A model generated the notes under the pieces. That model had not been told where the DNA came from. It made no database searches and saw only the letters and a list, made by a program, of their open reading frames with translations. Positions 1-9,300 of a DNA stretch of 64,000 nt are shown here, piece after piece (the stretch's first letter is position 1; each line of letters opens with the position of its first letter). This DNA comes from Planctomycetaceae bacterium. Its GTDB lineage: Bacteria > Planctomycetota > UBA1135 > GCA-002686595. The translations under genes and the position numbers were made by a program. Where the stretch lies: NCBI GenBank assembly GCA_011525785.1, contig WYBT01000056.1, positions 1 to 64,000 on the forward strand. Direction: 5' to 3'.

Positions 1-17
1 CCGCGCCGGGTCCGCTT

Positions 18-489
18 CTCTCCGCGGTCACGTGACCGCGGCACCGTTGAAGCGTAGTCAGCTCCCGACAGCGGCAGTGGGTTCAGCTCCTCTCCGCGGT
101 CACGTGACCGCGGCACCGTTGAAGCTGATCATGGCCTACGTACTGATCGACGACGGACTCTCCTCTCCGCGGTCACGTGACCGCGGCACCGTTGAAGCTT
201 TCGATGACCGGGCAAGCCCTGCGGCGCGAACAGCTCTCTCCGCGGTCACGTGACCGCGGCACCGTTGAAGCAAGGCCGACCTCGTCGCCGAGCGGGACCC
301 CGTCGATCCTCTCCGCGGTCACGTGTCCGCGGCACCGTTGAAGCGGGTCCAGCTCCGACCAGTCGCACCACTCGATGCGCCTCTCCGCGGTCGCCGTGAC
401 CGCGGCACCGTTGAAGCTCGTCCTACTTGAGTACGAACCGCTCGGCCAGCCAGCTCCCCGCGGCCACTTCGCCGCGGCACCGTTCCCGC
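18..489 (+). CRISPR. CRISPR array, right-hand end (7 repeats, 6 spacers)
   Basis: A 36-bp repeat occurs at 18-53, 90-125, 163-198, 236-271, 309-344, 381-417 and 454-489, separated by six unrelated spacers of 36-37 bp. The first four copies are identical. Copy 5 has one A-to-T change at 326, copy 6 carries an extra base in its centre, and copy 7 is degenerate at both ends. The repeat core is a perfect 20-bp palindrome, CCGCGGTCACGTGACCGCGG, and the repeat ends GTTGAAGC, the usual 3' signature of class 1 type repeats read on this strand. Decay of the rightmost copy implies that the leader, the newest spacers and any cas genes lie to the left, outside the window. Bases 1-17 are probably a partial spacer. 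The subtype cannot be fixed without cas genes. Confidence 0.95.
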
Positions 490-514
490 GTCGCTCAGCG
501 CGCTCCCCCGAAAG

Positions 515-551
515 CCGCAAGGCCGCTGCAAGGGGAGCAGCGGCCTCGCGG
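515..551 (+). terminator. GC-rich hairpin just after the CRISPR array
   Basis: AGGCCGCTGC at 520-529 pairs perfectly with GCAGCGGCCT at 537-546 around a 7-nt loop. A further four pairs follow beyond one mismatch (515-518 with 548-551). It lies 25 bp past the degenerate last repeat, so it could end the pre-crRNA transcript. No T-run follows, so intrinsic termination is not certain. Confidence 0.35.
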
Positions 552-842
552 AAGTGAAGCGGACCCGAGTCCGACTCTCACGCAGGGGTTTGCATCACGA
601 ACGCCGGCGATAGGGGGCCGGCATGGGGCACATGAAAATCGCTATCAGGAGTTCAGCAGCGTGCGGCGGGCCGCACGGGCGACAAGTGCGGCGGGCGCGC
701 GCGGCTGGACAAGAAAGTCCGCGGCGGCACGAGAAGTTGGGCGAAGGGCTGGACGGGAAGCTGCGCCCAGAGCTGGACGGGAAGCCGCGCGCGAAGCTGG
801 AGAACGGGCTCGGCGCGAGCCGGCGAGCGGCGCGCGGAAGTT
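552..842. other. Gene-free stretch between CRISPR array and ClC gene
   Basis: I see no gene here. The open frames running through it lack start context and family similarity. A short direct repeat, GCTGGACGGGAAGC, occurs twice near 750-785. Otherwise there is nothing recognisable. Confidence 0.5.
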
Positions 843-2555
843 TCAGCCGGCGCGGTCGAGGTTGAGCGTCAGGAGCAAGTCGCGCTTGGCGAGCGCCCCG
901 ACGAGCACGCGCTCGCGCTCGTCGTTCACGACCGGCAGACGCTCGCCGTCGTGCGCGAGCAGGCGCCCGAGGGCCACGCCCAGCGGCGCGTCGGCGGGCA
1001 GGGCGGGGAAGTCGGTGTGCATCAGCTCGGAGGCGAGCACGAGCTGCGAGAGTTCGGGGCGGCTGAGCAGCGACTTGATGTCGTGCAGGCCCACGGCGCC
1101 GAGCAGGCGCGCGCGCTCGTCGACCACGTAGATGTAGTTGTGGCGGTGCGCGCTGAAGAGCTCGACCAGTTGCTCGAAGGTCGCGTCGGGGCGGACGGTG
1201 AGCGGGCTCGGGCGGATCAGCTCGCGGATCGTGCGCTCGCTCGCGGCGGGCGCGTGGCGGTGCGCGAGCTTGCCCGAATAGAGCGAGGCGGGGTCGATCG
1301 CGCGCGCCGTGTAGTAGGCCGTGACGCAGGCCAGCATCAGCGGCAGCACGATGCCGTAGTCGAGCGTCATCTCGAACAGCATCAGGATCGCGGTGAGCGG
1401 CGCGTGCGTGGCGCCGGCCAGGAACGCGCCCATGCCGACCAGGGCGTAGGCGCTCGGCGAGGCGCTCCAGCGCTGGAGCACGCTGCTCACCGCGCTGCCG
1501 AACAAGGCGCCGAACGACGCGCCCAGGAACAGCGTCGGCGTGAACACGCCGCCGACCGCGCCGGAGCCGACGCACGCGACCGTGGCGGCGAGCTTGAACA
1601 GCAGCACCGACGCGATCAGTCCGACGGCGCCCTCGCCCGAGAGGATCGCGCCGATCTGCGGGTTGCCGTTGCCCCACACTTCGGGCCGCAGCAGCGAGAG
1701 CGCGCCGACGATCGCGCCGCCCACGCACAGGCGCAGCGGCACGGACGGAACCAGGCGCGTGAAGTGCTGCTCGGCGACGCGCAGTGCTCGCACGAACAGC
1801 GGGGCGAGCGCGCCGAGCATCGCGCCGAGCAGCAGGTAGGGGCCGAGCTCGAGCGGGCTGACCAGTTCGAAGGGCGGCGTCTCGAACAGCGGGGCCTGGC
1901 CGAGCAGCTCGCGCGTGGTGACGGTCGAGACGACCGAGGCGAACACCAGCGGGCCCAGGCTCTCCATCGCGATCGTGCCGAGCACGATCTCGGCCACGAA
2001 CAGCGCGCCGGCGATGGGGGCGTTGTAGGCGGATGCGATGCCCGCTGCTGCGCCGCAGGCGACCAGGAGCTGCAGCCGCGGCTTGGGGAGGCGCCCGCGG
2101 CGGCCGAGCCACGAGCTGAGCATCGAGCTGAGCTGCGCCATCGCGCCCTCGCGGCCGATCGAGCCGCCGCTGGCGATGCTGAGCAGTGAGGCGCCGCTCT
2201 TCACCAGGCTCGGGCGCACGCGGATCGTGCCGTCGCCGAGCGACACGGCCTCCATGAAGTCGGCCGAGCTCTGGCCTTTCGCGAGGTGCGCGCCGAAGCG
2301 GATCACCAGGCCCGCCGCCAGGCCCCCGAGCGCCGGCACGAGCAGCTTGCGCGCCCAGTGCAGCTCATCGGCGAAGCGCGCCGGATCGCCCTCGACGCCG
2401 AAGAACAGGCTCTGGGCCGCCTGCGCGAGCATGCGAAAGCCCACCGAGCTCAGCGCGCCGACGAAACCCACGATGCCGGCCCACGCCAGCGCGCGCTGCG
2501 TGTCGCTCAGGCGCAGCCACTCGGCGAGCCGCAGGCGTTGCGCGGGGGTGCTCAT
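843..2555 (-). CDS. ClC-family chloride channel/antiporter with C-terminal CBS domains
   Basis: A 570-residue inner-membrane ClC protein that moves chloride or a related anion, possibly in exchange for protons. The signature GGSIGREG sits near residues 130-137 and carries the gating glutamate at about 136. GGVFTPTLFLG further on matches the second selectivity-filter segment. About ten hydrophobic segments fill residues 25-420. The last 130 residues, from the ELIRPSPLTV region on, form a pair of CBS domains, which in this family usually sense adenine nucleotides. The start ATG at 2555 gives a short cytoplasmic N-terminus of normal length. The gene is divergent from the CPA2 antiporter at 3239, so both share the repeat-containing 2.56-3.24 kb region. 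Both are ion transporters. Substrate preference cannot be read from the sequence. Confidence 0.92.
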   Translation of the reverse strand: MSTPAQRLRLAEWLRLSDTQRALAWAGIVGFVGALSSVGFRMLAQAAQSLFFGVEGDPARFADELHWARKLLVPALGGLAAGLVIRFGAHLAKGQSSADFMEAVSLGDGTIRVRPSLVKSGASLLSIASGGSIGREGAMAQLSSMLSSWLGRRGRLPKPRLQLLVACGAAAGIASAYNAPIAGALFVAEIVLGTIAMESLGPLVFASVVSTVTTRELLGQAPLFETPPFELVSPLELGPYLLLGAMLGALAPLFVRALRVAEQHFTRLVPSVPLRLCVGGAIVGALSLLRPEVWGNGNPQIGAILSGEGAVGLIASVLLFKLAATVACVGSGAVGGVFTPTLFLGASFGALFGSAVSSVLQRWSASPSAYALVGMGAFLAGATHAPLTAILMLFEMTLDYGIVLPLMLACVTAYYTARAIDPASLYSGKLAHRHAPAASERTIRELIRPSPLTVRPDATFEQLVELFSAHRHNYIYVVDERARLLGAVGLHDIKSLLSRPELSQLVLASELMHTDFPALPADAPLGVALGRLLAHDGERLPVVNDERERVLVGALAKRDLLLTLNLDRAG

Positions 2556-2675
2556 CGAGCGGCGCAGTCTACGCAGCGGCGACCCGTGATCCGTGACGGC
2601 CGGGAAATGCCACGGGGCGCGATCGGCGGCTCAGGGCCAGCTGTGCGAGCGTCGCCGGGGCCGGGGAGCGGCGCG

Positions 2676-3044
2676 CGCGGGCTCGAGCTGATCGCGACGC
2701 GCTGAGCTGGCGGCCTTCGGGCGTCGGCTGCGCAGGGTCGTTCGGCGAGCGCGTGCTCGCCAGCGGAAGTTGGTCGCGCGGGGAGTCGACTGCGCCCGGC
2801 ATCGAAAGGCCGCAGGGCGGGAGATTCGGCGTCGGCCGTCGCGCGCCGAGCGTTCGCTCGCGCGGGCTCGAGCTGATCGCGACGCGTTGAGCTGGCGGCC
2901 CTCGGGCGTCGGTGCGCAGGGTCGTTCGGCGAGCGCGTGCTCGCCAGCGGAAGTTGGTCGCGCGGGGAGTCGACTGCGCCCGGCATCGAAACGCCGCAGG
3001 GCGGGAGTTTCGGCGTCGGCCGTCGCGCGCCGAGCGTTCGCTCG
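2676..3044. repeat. Two tandem ~185-bp imperfect direct repeats
   Basis: Bases 2676-2860 and 2861-3044 are nearly identical, differing by a handful of substitutions and a one-base deletion in the second copy. Both contain GGGGAGTCGACTGCGCCCGG and the start of a third unit follows at 3045. The repeats lie in the 683-bp gene-free region between the divergent ClC gene (start 2555) and antiporter gene (start 3239). They may carry duplicated control sites, but no convincing reading frame is conserved across them. I see no other feature in this intergenic region. Confidence 0.85.
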
Positions 3045-3238
3045 CGCGGGTCCGGGCTCCGCGCGGCGTGCTGGGAACTCCGGAAAGTCTGACGGGTCGT
3101 TCGCGGCCGGAGCGCCGCGCCAAGTCCGAGTCGCGGCGTTCCCGCTCGGGCGGCGCGAGCGACGTCGCCGTCTCCCGTCGGCGGGATAGACTTCACGAGA
3201 GGTCCGCGGCGCCGCCACTCTGCCGCCGCGCGCCCCCG

Positions 3239-4693
3239 ATGCTCCCGGATCTCCAGTCGCTGGTCCCGTCCACGCGCCGCCGGCGCACGCTCGCCGTTTA
3301 TCTGGTGATGTCGCTCGGGGCGCTGGGCATCTACCTCGCCATCCGCGCGCGCGGCGAGGGACTTTCGGCGCCCGCGGCGAGCACCACCGACGCGCCGATC
3401 CCCGGCGAGCACGCGGGTCAGCTCGCGCACGTGCTGCTCGCGCTCGCGGTGATCACGGCCCTGGCGCGCCTGATGGGCGGCTTCGTCAATCGCTTCCTGC
3501 GCCAGCCGCCGGTGATTGGCGAGATCCTGGCCGGCCTGATGCTCGGCCCTTCGCTCTTGGGCTCGGTGTGGCCCGAGGGCTACCAGTTCCTGCTGCCCAG
3601 CGACGTCGCGCCGTTCCTGGGCGTGATCAGCAAAGTCGGCGTCGTGCTGTTCATGTTCCTGGTCGGGCTCGAGCTCGACCCGCGCCTGCTCCGCGGCAGC
3701 GCGCACTCCACCATCGCCGTCAGCCACGCCAGCATCTTCGTGCCGTTCCTGATGGGCGCGGGGCTCGCCCTGTGGCTCTATCCGGTCTACGCGACGAGCG
3801 CCGTGAGCTTCACGTCGTTCTCGCTGTTCCTGGGCGTGTCGCTCTCGGTCACGGCCTTTCCGGTGCTCGCGCGCATCCTGCGCGACCGGCGCGCGCAGCG
3901 CACGCGTCTGGGCGCGACGGCCCTGGCCTGCGCCGCGATCGACGACGTGAGCGCTTGGACCTTGCTCGCGATCGTCGCGGGCATCGCCACGGCGCAGCTC
4001 TCCGGCGCCGCGTGGACGGTGCTCTACGTCGCGTTGTACGTGCTGGTGATGCTGTTCGCGGTCGGACCGCTGCTCAAGCGCTTCTTCGTCGAGCGCGAGC
4101 AGGCGCGCGAAGGGCCGCTGTCGCACTCCGCGCTCGCGACGGTGTTCGTGAGCCTGCTCTTGTCGGCCGTCGCCACCGAGGCCATCGGCATCCACGCGCT
4201 GTTCGGCGCGTTCCTGCTCGGCGCGGTGCTGCCGCACGACGGCCGGCTCGCCGAGCAGATCCGCGCCAAGCTCGAGGACGTGGTCCTGGTGCTGTTCCTG
4301 CCGAGCTTCTTCGTCTTCACCGGCATGCGCACGAGCATCGACCTGCTCGGCGACTCGCGCGACTGGCTGTTCTGCCTCGCGATCATCGGCGTGGCCACGC
4401 TCGGCAAGTTCGGCGGCTCGTTCGTCGCCGCGCGCATCGCCGGCATGGGTTGGCGCCACTCCGCCGCGCTGGGAATCCTGATGAACACGCGCGGCTTGAT
4501 GGAGCTGATCGTGCTCAACCTGGGCCTCGACCTCGGCGTCATCACGCCGACCGTGTTCACGATGATGGTCTTCATGGCGCTCGCCACGACCTTCATGACC
4601 ACGCCGCTGCTCGACCTGTTGCTCGGCCGGCGCGGATTTGCGGACTCGAGCGAAGCCCCCGTCGCCGCTCGGCAGCGCGGCGGGGTGGGATAG
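3239..4693 (+). CDS. CPA2-family cation/proton antiporter (KefB/NapA-like)
   Basis: A 484-residue integral membrane antiporter exchanging Na+ or K+ for protons. After a first hydrophobic segment comes the hallmark RQPPVIGEILAGLMLGPSLL near residues 90-110, then about eleven further membrane segments. The motif GIHALFGAFLLGAVLP is the conserved helix before the RIADIR-like region of this family. ATG 3239 was chosen because the longer frame runs back into the tandem repeats, whereas residues from here match family length. No RCK/TrkA-N domain follows, so it is a short KefB-type rather than full KefC. It is divergent from the ClC gene. A decayed copy of its 3' end lies at 5466-5603. Ion specificity is not determined. 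Confidence 0.9.
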   Translation: MLPDLQSLVPSTRRRRTLAVYLVMSLGALGIYLAIRARGEGLSAPAASTTDAPIPGEHAGQLAHVLLALAVITALARLMGGFVNRFLRQPPVIGEILAGLMLGPSLLGSVWPEGYQFLLPSDVAPFLGVISKVGVVLFMFLVGLELDPRLLRGSAHSTIAVSHASIFVPFLMGAGLALWLYPVYATSAVSFTSFSLFLGVSLSVTAFPVLARILRDRRAQRTRLGATALACAAIDDVSAWTLLAIVAGIATAQLSGAAWTVLYVALYVLVMLFAVGPLLKRFFVEREQAREGPLSHSALATVFVSLLLSAVATEAIGIHALFGAFLLGAVLPHDGRLAEQIRAKLEDVVLVLFLPSFFVFTGMRTSIDLLGDSRDWLFCLAIIGVATLGKFGGSFVAARIAGMGWRHSAALGILMNTRGLMELIVLNLGLDLGVITPTVFTMMVFMALATTFMTTPLLDLLLGRRGFADSSEAPVAARQRGGVG

Positions 4694-4807
4694 CGCGATC
4701 GCATAGATGAATCGACGGCCAGTTGGGCGGCGGGCGAAACGGGCCGTCGGTCCGATCGACTCCGATGGCGCGTGCACGTCAGACTCGCGGCTCCAGCGGA
4801 AGGAACC

Positions 4808-5200
4808 ATGACCCAGGAGCTCGCTCAATTCGCGCTCGTCGTGCGCGACTACGACGAAGCGCTTGCCTTCTACGTCGGCGTGCTCGGGTTCGAACTGGTC
4901 GAGGACACACCCGTGCCCGAGCAGCACAAGCGCTGGGTCGTGATCGCTCCACGCGGTTCGGGCGGTTGCCGCATCCTGCTCGCGCGCGCCGCGTCGGAGC
5001 ACCAGGCGACGCGCATCGGCGACCAGACCGGCGGACGGGTCTCGTTCTTCCTGCACACCGACGACTTCGAGCGTGACTTCCGCGACTACCTCGCGAAGGG
5101 CGTGGTGTTCGTCCGACCGCCGAAAGACGAGCCGTACGGACGGGTCGCCGTCTTCAAAGACCTCTACGGCAATCTCTGGGACTTGATCGAGCCGGCCTGA
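4808..5200 (+). CDS. VOC-family (glyoxalase/bleomycin-resistance fold) protein
   Basis: A 130-residue protein built as one vicinal-oxygen-chelate domain of two beta-alpha-beta-beta-beta units. The N-terminal half shows VVRDYDEALAFYVGVLGFEL. The C-terminal half ends DLYGNLWDLIEP, with the usual metal-binding Glu near the end. A strong ribosome binding site, GGAAGGA, sits at 4798-4804 just before ATG 4808, so the longer upstream frame was rejected. Members include glyoxalase I, dioxygenases and fosfomycin or bleomycin resistance proteins. The substrate is not predictable here. It follows the antiporter by 114 bp on the same strand and may be a separate transcription unit. Confidence 0.85.
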   Translation: MTQELAQFALVVRDYDEALAFYVGVLGFELVEDTPVPEQHKRWVVIAPRGSGGCRILLARAASEHQATRIGDQTGGRVSFFLHTDDFERDFRDYLAKGVVFVRPPKDEPYGRVAVFKDLYGNLWDLIEPA

Positions 5201-5465
5201 CGAGTCGCGCGCTCTTCGATGCGCGGGACAGGCACGCGACAAGCGCCGACGGACTTGCTGGTGCGACAGAGCGTCGCCGAGCGTTCACGGAGAGTTCGTC
5301 GCTCGCTCACCACACACTTCGCGTTCGTCGCCAGCGTTCGCCCCGCATGCGTCGCCGCTGAACAGGCATGCGACGTGTGGCAGCGCCGCTTCCATCGCTG
5401 GAGCTCGGATCGCGGAGCTCCGTCGGACAAAGGACCTCGAGGTGGGGCACTTGAGGCTGCAGAAG

Positions 5466-5603
5466 CTGATCGCAGACCTGGGCCTCGACCTGTTGCTCGG
5501 CCGGCGCGGGTTTGCGGACGTGAGCAACTCTCCGGCCGCCGTTCGACGGCGCGGCAACTCCTCGATCAGCGCGTTCCAGGCAGCCGGGCTATGGCGGAGT
5601 TAG
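5466..5603 (+). pseudogene. Decayed duplicate of the antiporter gene 3' end
   Basis: Bases 5487-5519 match 4613-4645 inside the antiporter gene with one mismatch in 33. The translation continues to resemble it: LLLGRRGFADVSNSPAA here against LLLGRRGFADSSEAPVA there. The preceding LIADLGLDL echoes an earlier antiporter segment, LNLGLDLGV, suggesting an internal deletion. There is no start codon context and only about 45 codons remain before the stop. The rest of 5201-5616 shows nothing I recognise. Confidence 0.7.
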
Positions 5604-5616
5604 TTGCTCGCCGCGT

Positions 5617-6240
5617 TCACTCGAGCCCCAAGCGCTTGCCGCACTGCTCGAAGAGCGCGGTAGCGACTTGCGCGGGGTTGTAGCCCGCGGTGCAGCGCGC
5701 GAGCGGCTTGGAGTGGCGCGTGCAGAGGTCGTCGACGTCGTTGAGCGCGTGGCGGATGAAGCGGATCAAGAGCACGACCGCGGCCACGTCGGCGCGCGCG
5801 ATCACGGGCTCGAGCGAATAGAGGTCGGGCGCGTCTTCGCGCGTGACGGGCCAGATGAGCTCGCTCAAGCCGAAGGTCGTGCGCAGGCGCTCGGCGTGCT
5901 GGTTGCGCGGGTCGCCGCCGATCACGAGCAGCGCTCGACCGCGCAGCGCGCCAGCGACGCGCTCTTCGACGCTCAGCGGGCGCGCGGGCGAGCCTGATTC
6001 GCGCCGCGTGGCGAGGTTGAGCTCGTGCAACAAGCGCTGCGCGTCCGCGGGCAGGCGCCACTGGCGGAGCAGCGGCGCGTCCTTCTCGAGCAGCTTGTGC
6101 ACGGCGAGGGTCTGCGCGTCGGGCCGCTGACCTTCGAGGCCGTCGAGCACCGCGGCCACGCGCTCCCAGTCCTCGGCCTCGGGCTGCTGCAGGAGGCGCG
6201 CGAGGTGGAACTTGAGCTTGTTGAGCAGCTTGCGGTCCAT
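5617..6240 (-). CDS. DUF2325-like domain protein
   Basis: A 207-residue soluble protein. The N-terminal 90 residues are helical and charged, beginning MDRKLLNKLKFHLARLLQQ. The C-terminal part carries ALLVIGGDPRNQHAERLR, then ADVAAVVLLIRFIRHAL and a KPLARCTAGYN segment. This order (glycine-rich strand, arginine, an Asp-to-His stretch, then a Lys-Pro strand) resembles DUF2325, a small Rossmann-like domain of unknown function. The start is placed at ATG 6240 because the longer frame crosses the divergent kinase gene. It is divergent from that kinase, 120 bp apart. The role is unknown. The domain match is by eye and moderately secure. Confidence 0.75.
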   Translation of the reverse strand: MDRKLLNKLKFHLARLLQQPEAEDWERVAAVLDGLEGQRPDAQTLAVHKLLEKDAPLLRQWRLPADAQRLLHELNLATRRESGSPARPLSVEERVAGALRGRALLVIGGDPRNQHAERLRTTFGLSELIWPVTREDAPDLYSLEPVIARADVAAVVLLIRFIRHALNDVDDLCTRHSKPLARCTAGYNPAQVATALFEQCGKRLGLE

Positions 6241-6360
6241 CGGCGGGGTCGCGAGGGTGGCGCACGGGCCGCTCCGGATCAACGTGCGAGGCCTGTCGCG
6301 GAAATTTCGCGGAATTGCGGCGCGAGCGGCCTGCGCGGCGCGGGATGCGAGGATGAGCCC

Positions 6361-9300
6361 ATGAGCGAGTTCTCCCTGAGCGACGGCGATCCCCTCGAGG
6401 CGGGCCTGGCGGCCGGCTTCGGCGGTCAGCGCATCACGGCCCTGCACGCGATCGAGCGCGTGGCGGGCGTCGCGATGACGCGCGTGAGTCTGCGCGGCCC
6501 CGCGAGCGTGCGCGTGCCCCGCTCCCGCTCGATCGAAGCCGGCGGAGAGGTCGCAGGTCGCGCCAACTACCTGGTCGAGGGCGAGCTCGCGCGCGGCGGC
6601 ATGGGAGTCTTGCTGCGCGGTCGCGACGTCGACCTGGGCCGCGACGTGGCGCTGAAGGTGCTGCGCGAGGACCTCGCCGCGCGCCCCGAGATCGTGCAGC
6701 GCTTCGTCGAGGAAGCGCAGATCGGCGGGCAGCTCCAGCACCCGGGCATCGTGCCGGTGTACGAGCTGGGGCTGATGGCCGACCAGCGGCCATTTTTCGC
6801 GATGAAGCTGGTGCGCGGGCGCACGCTCGCCGATGCGCTGCAAGGAGCCGACAAGAGCCACCGCCGCAAGCTGCTCGACGTGTTCGCGAGCGTGTGCCAG
6901 ACGATCGCCTATGCGCACTCGCGCGGCGTCGTGCACCGCGACCTCAAGCCGGGCAACGTGCTGATCGGCGACTTCGGCGAGGTGCAGGTGATCGACTGGG
7001 GGCTCGCCAAGGTGCTCGGCGCCGGCGCAGGTGAGGTGCGCGAGGGGAGTGAGCTCGTCGCGACGGTGCGCAGCGCCGGAAGCGGCACGCACTCGCAGGT
7101 CGGCGCCGTGATGGGCACGCCGGCGTACATGGCGCCGGAACAAGCGCGCGGCGAGACGGCGAAGATCGACGAGCGCGCCGATGTGTTCGCGCTCGGCGCG
7201 ACGCTGTGCGAGATCCTCACGGGCGAGCCGCCGTACAAGGGCGACGCCGAACGCACGACCGTGCAGGCCGCGCGAGCCGAACTCGACGATGCGCGGGCGC
7301 GGCTCGAGCGATGCGACGCCGACCGCGAGCTGGTGGAGCTGTGCCGCGACTGCCTCGCGCCCGAGCGCGATCAGCGACCGCGCTCGGCGGAGCTGGTGGC
7401 GCAGCGCATGAGCGCGTACCTCGCCTCGCTGGCCGAGCGCGCGCGCAACGCGGAGCTCGAGGCGGCGCGCTCGCGCGAACGCGCGAAAGCGAGCGTGCGC
7501 ATGACCGTCGCGGCCGCGTTGCTCGTGGTGGCCGGCTCGAGCGCGTGGTTCGTGCGGCGCGAGGCGCGCGCAGCGGAGATCGGCGGCCTGCAGCGCAACG
7601 TGCTCGCGGACCTGGGTGAAGCGGGCGAGGCTCGCGCCAGCGGCGACTTCGCGCGCGCGCTCGCGGCTGCGGAACGGGCGCGGGCGCGCACCGAGGGGCG
7701 CGAGGAGCTCGACGAGCTCGGCCGCGAGGCGAGCGCGTTGATCGAGAGCGTGCGCGCGCAGGAGCGACTCGCGCGCGACGCGTTCGAACTCGAACGCTCG
7801 AACGAAGCGCTGTTCGCCGCGGTGGAAGAGGTGCGTCAGCCCGAAGGCGACGACGTCTACCCGACCGACTGGGAGTTGCTCGACCGCGCATTCGAGGCCG
7901 CTTTCGAGTCGAACGGGCTCGCACTGGAGGGTTCGACGCGTGCGCCGCTGCTCGACGCGCTCGCACGGCGCGGGCGGGCGAGCGAACTCGCCGGCGTGCT
8001 CGACGAGTGGTCCAGCGTGCGGCGCAACGCGCAGCGCAAAGAGCCCGCGCAGGCCCTCGCGTCGCTCGCGAGCGCGCTCGATCCCGATCCGTTGCGCGTT
8101 CGACTTCGCGAAGCGCTCGCCGCCAAGGACGTCGACACGCTGCGCGAGGTCGCAGCGCAGTCCGCGGAGGCGCTGGTGTCAGCTCCGACGCTGTGGCTGG
8201 TGGGTCACGCGCTGGCGCAGGCGGGCGAGCTCGAGCGCGCGATCGCGTTGCTCCAGCGCGCGCGGTTTCGCTACCCGCACGACTTCAAGCTCGCGCTCGA
8301 ACTCGCGCGCACGATGCACATCGCGCGCGGGCGGAGCTCCGAAGAGGCATTCGCGCACTACGAAGCGGCGCTCGCACTGCGGCCCGATCGCGTCGCGGTT
8401 TGGCACGACTTCGGACAAGCCCTGATCGAGGCGGGCCGCAACCAGCGGGCGCTCGAGCTGTTCCGGCGCGCTGCAGAGCTGGCGCCCGACGATCTGCACA
8501 TCGAGCAGCACGTCGCGAACACGCTCAGTCGGCTCGGACGCTATGAAGAGTCTGCGCGGGTGCACGAGCGGGTGCTCGAGCGCCATCCGACTTCGGCGCT
8601 CTCGCACGTCGAGCTGGCGCTTGTTCTCAACGCGCTGGGCGATACCGAGCGCTCGCGTGAGCACCTGGAGCGCGCGGTGGAGCTCGAACCGCAGTTCGCC
8701 AATGCGCATCTCCACTTGGGTTCCGAGCGCATGCGCTCCGGGCGGCGCGCCGAAGGGCTCGAGCATTTCGAGCGTGCGCTCGAACTCGCTCCCAACGATC
8801 CCGACGTGCACTTCTGGCGCGGCTATGCGCTGGCGGAGCTCGGCCGGAGCGAGGAGGCGGTCGCCGCCTATCGACGCAGCCTGGAGTTGAAGTCGCGGCG
8901 AACGGACGTGGGCCTGTACATGTCGCTCGCGTTGCAGGACGCGGGGCAGTTCGAGGAGTCGCGCGATGTGCTCGAGGAGGGGCTGCGCGCGCAGCCCGAC
9001 GACATGCGCATGCTCGCGGCGCTCACGTCGCTGCTCGCGCTGCAGGCGGATGAGCGGCTCGGCGGCCCGCTGCGCGCGCTCGTCTACGCGCGGCGCCTGG
9101 TCGAGGTGCACCCCAACTTCGACCTGGGGCACGTGATGCTCGCCGCCTGCCTGATCGCGGCCGACGATCCAGCGGGTGCGAAGGCCGAGCTCGAGCGGGC
9201 GCTCGAGCTGGGCGATCAGACGCCGCTGCGCGAGTGGCTGACCGCCGTGTGCGCGCTGCGAATGGGCGACGTCGAGGCCGCTTCAGCGACGTTCGAACGG

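Noticed and set aside
427..1131. Plus-strand frame running out of the CRISPR array
   Set aside because: Starts inside a spacer, is Arg/Ser-rich and overlaps the ClC gene antisense.
2552..5242. 896-codon open frame on the minus strand
   Set aside because: It covers the antiporter and VOC genes in the opposite sense, is full of Arg/Ala/Gln runs typical of high-GC shadow frames, and matches no family.
6025..6360. Longer N-terminus of the kinase gene
   Set aside because: These codons are antisense to the DUF2325-like gene and look non-coding. ATG 6361 gives a sensible start.
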